A stretch of 64,000 bases of DNA from Obelidium mucronatum (lineage: Eukaryota; Chytridiomycota; Chytridiomycetes; Chytridiales; Chytriomycetaceae): NCBI GenBank assembly GCA_025765595.1, contig JAIVFH010000006.1, positions 248,001-312,000 of the forward strand, in the 5' to 3' direction. Positions 57,641 to 64,000 of the stretch are shown piece by piece. A model generated the notes under the pieces. That model was given only the letters and a program-made list of their open reading frames with translations, had not been told where the DNA came from and searched no databases. Each line of letters begins with the position of its first letter. The first letter of the stretch is position 1. The translations under genes were made by a program, and so were the position numbers.

Positions 57641-59115
57641 ATGCCCCCAAAGAAATCATCTAAGAGTTTGGAAGAAGAAAACGCCGCCAAGTTTGGTCGT
57701 GTTAAGGCTAACTTGCGAATGGGAGTAGTTGGATTGCCCAACGTCGGCAAGAGTTCGCTCTTCAATCTGTTGACGAACCAAAATGGTCTGCCTGTTTTTT
57801 GAGAACCCCCATGGTGCTGATTTCTTGCCTCTTTCTCCGTTTAGTCGATGCTGCCAACTTTCCTTTCTGTGTACGTGTTCTGGTGCTTGTATCTGTGCGG
57901 GCCTAATGTCCGTGTTAGACTATCGACCCAAATGAGGCCAGATGTGCCGTTCCTGATGCTCGTTACGAATTTCTTTGCGACCTCTGGAAGCCTCCTTCAA
58001 CTCAACCTGCCTACCTTATGGTTACTGATATTGCTGGATTGATCAAGGGTGCCAGTGGTAAGTATACATCAAAACACAGCAACAAAAAAAAAGGGAGAAA
58101 AAAGGCGAGCTTACTTAGTTCTTTCTGTCCACCATAAACAGAGGGTGCCGGTTTGGGAAATGCGTTCTTGTCGCACATTCAAGCCGTCGATGGAATTTTC
58201 CATTGTATTCGTATCTTTGAAGACGACGATGTGATTCACGTTGACGACTCTATTGACCCAATCAGAGATTTGGAAACTATTCAAGGAGAATTGTGCAAGA
58301 AGGATTTGGATATTCTCAAGAAAGCTGTTGCTGGTAAACGATATTTTTTTTGTTTTTGTTTTATTAGACGTTACTTTTCTTAATTTGTTCTTTGTTTTTC
58401 GCACACTTAAGCTGAGGAAATGGCTGTCAAGAAGTCGGGAGGTAAATTCAAGCTTTCTCCAACTTTCCTTGGTGCCACGGAGAAGCTCAAGGACATGCTC
58501 GAAAAGAACATTCCTGTCCGTTCTGGAGACTGGAGCACCCCAGAAATCGAACTCATCAACGAAAAGATGAGATTCATCACAACCAAGCCAATTGTATACT
58601 TGGCCAACATGACTAAAGCTGATTACATCCGCAAGAAGAACAAGTGGCTCGCCAAGATCCACGCTTGGATTCAGTCCCACGGTGGTGGTGTTTTGATCCC
58701 ATTCTCTGTTGAGTTTGAGCAAGGTTACGATCAGGCCGCCGACAAGGAGGCTTTCTTGAAGGAAGCAGGAGAGGGAGTCACTTCTGCCCTGCCAAAGATT
58801 ATTACAACTGGGTACAGCCAACTTAACTTGGTCAACTTCTTCACCGCTGGTGACAAGGAAGTGCGTGCTTGGACAGTTTATGGTGGTGCTTTGGCTCCTG
58901 ATGCCGCTTCTGTTATCCACACGGACTTCGGTAAGGCCTTCATCAAGGCGGAAGTCGCTGCTTTCGAGGATTTCAAGGAACACTGTGGCGGTCAAAAGAG
59001 TATGGCGGGTGTGAAGGCTGCTGGAAAGTACAGAATTGAAGGAAAGAGTTATGTTGTAAAGGATGGTGACATTTGCTTCTTCCAGATTGGAACCATTGGT
59101 GGTGGTAAGAAGTAA
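57641..59115 (+). CDS. Obg-like ATPase 1 (OLA1/YchF)
   Basis: About six exons from the ATG at 57,641 to the stop at 59,115. Motifs in order: G1 [18 protein letters not shown], then VDAANFPFC and TIDPNEAR with the [11 protein letters not shown] block, G3 [31 protein letters not shown] with the OLA1-type FEDDDVIHV, a [17 protein letters not shown] segment where NxxE/D replaces the usual NKxD (the reason OLA1 prefers ATP), and the C-terminal TGS-type domain with [23 protein letters not shown]1 regulates translation and stress responses. Begins only 21 bp after the stop of the Clr2-like gene. Confidence 0.93.
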
Positions 59116-59344
59116 GCTTGAGTTGTGGCAATTGGATGTGTCAATAAACAAATTGAACTCGAATTTGTAAGACCAACTGAATTTCCAGTCACATGATTCC
59201 TCTGAAATGAGGGTCTTCACCAACCACCATCTCCACAATTAGAGCTAAAATTGAATTTTTTTCGGTTGCTCAATTGAATTTTTCGGAGCGTGTACAAAAG
59301 CCGCTTGAAATTCTTGAATGTTTCAGACCCCGAAAAATAAAGCC

Positions 59345-61243
59345 ATGTTGCCAGCAACTTTCTTTATTGCAGCCATCGCCGCCACTGCGACAGCACAGAC
59401 CCAGCAACGGTGTTATCCAGCGTTCGCTCCCGGCCAACCTTACCCAGAAGGATCCGTTGTCGGCTTCAAAGGAAACAACTTTGAATGGGCTAAAAGTGAT
59501 TGGGGTCATATTGGTACTTGCAACGAACGAGCTACGAATGCTTGCTACCCTGAATACCAAGTTGATGGACAATACCGTCTTGGCTCACAAGTGAGCTTCC
59601 AAAACTGGAACTTCGTCAGGGGCGCTCGGAAGTGGGAACCCGTGAACATTTGTCAACAAGCAATTCAAGAGCCTGCACCCGAAACTGCGTCAGCTACAGT
59701 TGATCAAACTACCACTACTAGTGCTGAAACCACCACTGAGTCTACTTCCAGCACTGAGACAAGTACCGAAGCTACCAACACGGCTTCGTCGGCTGAGGCA
59801 ACGTCTGAAGCCTCCACTGTCGTGTCTGAAAGTGAAACTACAAGTGCAACTGAAGAGGCCTCAACAAGTCAAGCGGAGACTACTACTGCAACCACTGCTA
59901 CAACCACCTCTTCTGCTTCAACCACAACGACTACCACTACCACTACAACCACAGCTTCCACTACAACGACTACCACTACCACTACCACCACCACTGCCGC
60001 TGCCACGACCTTCTTGCCTGATGGGTGCGCTGTTGGAGCAAAGGTGACAGTTATTTCGCAACAAAATATCGAAGCTCGTGTTGGTTCTCTGTATGGCAAT
60101 GAGTTATACGATCCCAAAAACACCGTCAACAACAGATACGCACCAAAGCCTGTCCAAGTTCGTGTTTTGAATGCAAATGGAGCCCCAGTGAGCAACTGCA
60201 AGGTTACATGGTCTACAGCCAATAAGAGCAGCGGTTGGGCGTACCCAGTTACTAAGGCATCCGGTTCAGATGGTATCGCAGAAGCCTACTGGGTTGCTGG
60301 AAAAGCTAGCCAGCAAGAGTTGGTTGCGTCGATTGTGACCAAAGATGGAACAACGTCATCTGTCAAGGTCAATGGTTCTGCACAAGGACACAAGACTCGT
60401 GCCAACTCAATTCACGTCACCTGGCAAACAGAAGACTTTTCAAAGTTTGCAGTTGATGTGGTTCCGTTGACTTGGCCCCCTACCACCTACTACGAGGCTA
60501 TTGGTATTGACCATGGGTAAGTCCAACTAAATATAGTACTCTATTGACTAAATTTCCCTTTTACCCAGTTACACCGGTATTCAAAATGATCGTATTCTTT
60601 TCTCCATGTGGGAGTTTGGTGGAAAGAACCCAGATGTCATTGCTAAACATGAGAAGGCAACATGCGCTGATTTTGGAGGCGAGGTAAACTTCCGCCAGCA
60701 AAACGTTTAAGAAGGCTTAATCTTAACCTGCCGCTCCTTTTTGCACATTAGGGAACTGGTATCCAATGTAGAATTTACATGAAACCATCAGTCAATGTTG
60801 CGTACAACTTTGAAATGACCGTTGTGAATGCACCAGATGGCAGTGGACGTCAAGACTATACTGTTACTGTTACTGATGGAAGCACCGGAGTTCGTTACGC
60901 AATTGCTACTCTTCGTTTCCAGTCTTCTCAGAAAAACTATGGCGCCTACGGTTTCGTTGAAGACTTTTGGGATGAAAAGGAGTCTTGCTTGGACTCTGAT
61001 TCCAGAGAAGTCAACTATAGTAACGTCCGTTATGTTCCTGTTGGTTCTGCTGCCGACAACTGGGTTGCTGTCAAGAGATCTCAAGGTTATGGAGACGCCG
61101 TATTTACTCCCAACCACAATGAAGTCTGTGTAAACTATGATTTCAAGTATACTGATGATGGATCCTTCTGGCTCAAGAGTGGTGGTTCTGATGTCGCTCG
61201 TCCATTGAACATTCCAGGTCAAAGTAGAACCGCGAAATTCTAA
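59345..61243 (+). CDS. Secreted multidomain protein: CBM-like tandem, Ser/Thr linker, DUF3472-like domain
   Basis: Three exons (59345-60516, 60569-60683, 60752-61243), 592 residues. Residues 1-18 (MLPATFFIAAIAATATAQ) are a signal peptide. Two similar Cys-bounded units of about 40 residues follow (CYPAFAPGQPYPEGSVVGF...IGTC and CYPEYQVDGQYRLGSQVSF...NIC), like carbohydrate-binding modules of the chitin-binding type. A Thr/Ser-rich linker of about 130 residues with long Thr runs would be heavily O-glycosylated. The C-terminal half contains GYTGIQ...LFSMWEFGGKNPD and FGGEGTGIQCRIYM, the pattern of DUF3472. Probably cell-wall or extracellular. Function unknown. Confidence 0.78.
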
Positions 61244-61388
61244 GATGCTGCTATGTTTTTTCCTTTTTCTTTGTTTTCCATCTATGTTTCTTTTAGTAAG
61301 GGTGTAGACAAAGCCGGACTTGTGACCCATTAAGAATAAATAAAAAATAAATATAGGGTTTGATTAAGCATTGAGTTCAGTTTGAAGT

Positions 61389-63352
61389 TCAGTTTTCAGT
61401 ATTTTTCCCAATCAGACCTCCAACGGCATTTTCTTTGATGCCCACCTCAAACGATTCTCCAAAATTTCCTTCATTCACCACACAGACACCACTTGCTCCT
61501 TTGGCGCGGAAGATATCCACCTCTTTCTTGGTGCATAATGCACGTCGAAACTTCTGAAGGCCTTCACAACTCAAAACACAGAATTGAATTCTCTGGCTTT
61601 CAGTAAAATTTTCTGGAGCAGCGCGACTCCACTCATTGATCCATTTTGGATTTGGAATTGCTGCAAGAATTAATGGACATCCTGTGAGCGTGAGGTAGGT
61701 TAATGAACGAGAGCGTTCAAGAAGTCCAATGAGAGGGGGAAGAGTGAGTTGTGCGCAATATGACAGATGTAGCCGCTGAAAATTTGGAGCAATCCGTTGA
61801 AGGTGGTGAAGAGAGAGAGACGAGATATTTCTGCACTTCACAATGCTGAGACGGCGCAGTCGCGTGAGTGTCTTGGAGATTTGTTCACAACTCTGTTGTT
61901 GTTTATCAATAAATGAAAGAGAGGAGTGAAAATCAGAACTGCACATACCGCGTCAGTAATTGATAAGTTTGCAAGATCAAGATACTTTAATTTGGTACAT
62001 TCTTTGGCAATAGCAATTACCGCCAAATCAGTAATTCTCACGCAATTTCCGAGATGCAAAAGCTGGATTGACTTTGAAAGTTTAGGGATTGATTCAATCA
62101 GCCCGTTGTCAGTCAAAGCCGAGCAATGCATTAATGTAAGCTGTCTGATATAAGGAAGGTGTAAAAGTACTCGAGATAATGTAGATGTTGAGAGGTTGGG
62201 ATTGTGTGATAAATTAAGGGATCGGAAGTTATCCATTGGGAGAACGCTATAATTTGTTGGATGCAACATCTGTTTAAGATTCATTTAGTCTTGGTATCGC
62301 GCGCAAAAAAGTTCAATACTTTCACTTACCTCTCCTGCAGAAATATTAATACATCCCGCCATGTTGAGTTCTCTCAAGTTGTTCAAAACAGGGGTTGCAG
62401 TGCTAGAGCACTGATTGGACGACGACTTTGATTCAGGGATGGATAATATCGATGCAATAGATTTAAAGGTCAGGTTTGGTAAGTTGCTGATATATAGTTC
62501 TGCGAGTTTCGGACAGTTTAAAGCAAGTGCAGCAATAGCACCATCCCCAACGTTAACACAGTTATCCAACCACAATCTCTTTAAATTTGAAAGAGTAGAT
62601 GAAATTGATATAATATCGCTGTTTTTAACTTCTGCTATGCCGGAAAGATTCAAAGACACCAAAGAATTGGGTATGATGACTGGCAGGACAGCCACAGAAT
62701 TGACCAATAACGCGTCAGTTTCAATTTGAACACCTCCTGCATCAAGGGATAGCAGTGATGGGCACGATAAGCAAATCGAAGCTAATGTGGATTGATGTAA
62801 TTTCAAGCCAGCCAGTGACAGACGTTCAAGACGTTCAAAAACAAGACAAGCAAATAGCTGTGGAATCACGGAATCAATATCCGAAGAGGAAGTTTGCCTT
62901 TTAAATGAACTAAAAGAGAGTTTTCGAATGAGTCTGGAATAGTTGAGTGCCTGGGTTAAATCCTTGTTTCTAAGTGGAGCCAGCAAAACATTTGCAAATT
63001 GAATAATTTGCTGTTGAGTAGAAAAACGCGGTCTCGCCCAAATGCATTCAACGGCATGTTCAGACAAGCGACGTGAAGTTAAGGCAATGGACAACAGGTC
63101 AAGCGGTGCCTTGACCCACTTGACAATTTCAGCCAGCAATTCATTTGGCAAGGAATCCATTTTCTGGTACTGGTGGAAGATATTCAGTGAGTCAGCGAGT
63201 GGAATCCAATGCACGGATAACGCACGAGAGAGCAGAATATCAAATGCGGTTATCGAAGCGGAATCAGGGGTGTTGTTCAAGACGGGCTCTTCAGGGTGTC
63301 TAGTGTTGCTGTCCGAATTTGGCGAGAAAATTATCAAATTCTTTCCCCTCAT
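61389..63352 (-). CDS. F-box/leucine-rich-repeat protein
   Basis: Three exons (62330-63352, 61949-62269, 61389-61892), all phase 0, give about 615 residues. An F-box-like segment lies at MDSLPNELLAEIVKWVKAPL with LLSIALTSRRLSEHAVECIW. It is followed by about a dozen LRRs of the cysteine-containing type, with phrases such as LERLSLAGLKL, LKRLWLDNCVNVGDGAIAAL, LRELNMAGCINI, LTLMHCSALTDNGL and YLTLTGCPL. This layout fits an SCF substrate receptor of the Grr1/Fbxl group; the substrate is unknown. Start: the ATG at 63,352 precedes the F-box by 64 residues, while the Met at 63,160 starts right at it and is an alternative. Confidence 0.8.
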
Positions 63353-63626
63353 TTTCTTGAACACGAATATTATAATTCATGTATACCTATCTGTTTGCAC
63401 ATTTTTTGCAAGAATACTATGTGCGATTGGTTGGCTAAGGCTACACTGTTACGGCCATCAGGCAACCTTCGACACTTCCTCTCCTGTCTCTGTCAGCAGA
63501 AGCTGCCAACCCAAATTCGACTGAAACGTGTCAAATTGGGTGGCACATCCACATTTGATATTTGATGTGATAAGAAGGGGACAAATTGGATGGTGAAAAA
63601 GTGTGTCACAGAAAAACACTCTGAAA

Positions 63627-64000
63627 ATGCCACCAAAGTTTACTGTTCCCAGCTACAACATCTTCCTCGTGAACGGCCTCATTCACACATTGATTGGAGG
63701 TTTCGGTCTTATTCTCCTTAAGACCACCTGGTTCCCACTGTCAGTGCGTGACTTTATCCTTCCCGCCCTCGATGAGTCTCCCGCTGCCGACTTTGCCCTG
63801 TCTCAGACCTTGACTGGTTCGTGTTAATATTTGGTTCTTTTTGTATCCACGGTGGTGCGATGTGTGTGTTCTTCAATGTGATTCAGCTGATTGTGGGCCA
63901 TTCAACTGGGACGCTGATCACTGAGAACTACGCATACTATGTTATGGCTGTTGGATACGTTGTATTATTTCTGAATGATTCTTAATTGGTGCTCTGCCTG
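63627..64000 (+). CDS. Small membrane protein, partial (3' end off window or uncertain)
   Basis: From the ATG at 63,627: YNIFLVNGLIHTLIGGFGLI and LKTTWFPLSVRDFILPALDE. A frame with hydrophobic residues continues after about 63,830 (CIHGGAMCVFFNVIQLIVGH and ENYAYYVMAVGYVVLFL) but is one base out of phase with the first part. Either an intron I could not place or an indel separates them. Splicing to the AG before CTGATTGTGG instead gives an early stop. Not recognised. Confidence 0.4.

Noticed and set aside
58111..59238. 375-codon minus-strand frame
   Set aside because: Exact antisense of the OLA1 exons, which have strong family motifs; no own similarity.
1..64000. CRISPR arrays, rRNA or clear tRNA genes
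   Set aside because: None seen; repeats present are transposon ends, microsatellites or homopolymers.

Overview
The window is AT-leaning nuclear DNA of a fungus, most probably a zoosporic (flagellated) lineage such as Chytridiomycota. This is inferred from gene content: fungal families (a Zds C-terminal domain protein, a Clr2-like silencing factor, a septin, a Plavaka-type transposase) lie beside genes normally kept only by organisms with centrioles or cilia (CPAP/SAS-4, an MDM1-like protein, EFCAB10, UBE2U). Genes carry many short GT-AG introns (about 45-140 nt), and neighbouring genes are packed very tightly.

Layout. 1-9,600 is a dense genic block: Zds1-like (-), CPAP (+), a coiled-coil protein (-) and a family III CoA-transferase (+). 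9,650-33,000 is a roughly 23-kb transposon graveyard: Tc1/mariner, CENP-B-HTH, PIF/Harbinger, hAT, pogo and Plavaka (CMC) sequences, MITE-like inverted-repeat elements and homopolymer tracts. Its centrepiece is a three-level nest. A decayed minus-strand BED-finger transposon (15.4-22.5 kb) is split by a 5.0-kb hAT element (16,187-21,204, near-perfect 8-bp target duplication), which is itself split by a 2.0-kb pogo/Tigger element with an uninterrupted 558-aa transposase. 33,400-64,000 is again gene-dense: UBE2U, EFCAB10, MDM1-like, CENP-E-like kinesin-7, NOC4, mL50, septin, mS29/DAP3, coproporphyrinogen III oxidase, three unrecognised proteins, Clr2-like, OLA1, a secreted DUF3472-like protein, an F-box/LRR protein and a partial gene at the right edge.

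How genes work together. Five genes (CPAP, MDM1-like, EFCAB10, UBE2U, kinesin-7) point to the centriole, cilium or spindle, and four of them are contiguous (33.4-42.6 kb). Two mitochondrial ribosomal proteins and a mitochondrially targeted haem-pathway enzyme form a second local theme. Three divergent gene pairs have start codons only 24-59 bp apart, so they probably share compact bidirectional promoters. All gene models were spliced by eye from reading frames and GT/AG signals. Exon edges are inferred and the terminal exons of some genes are uncertain.
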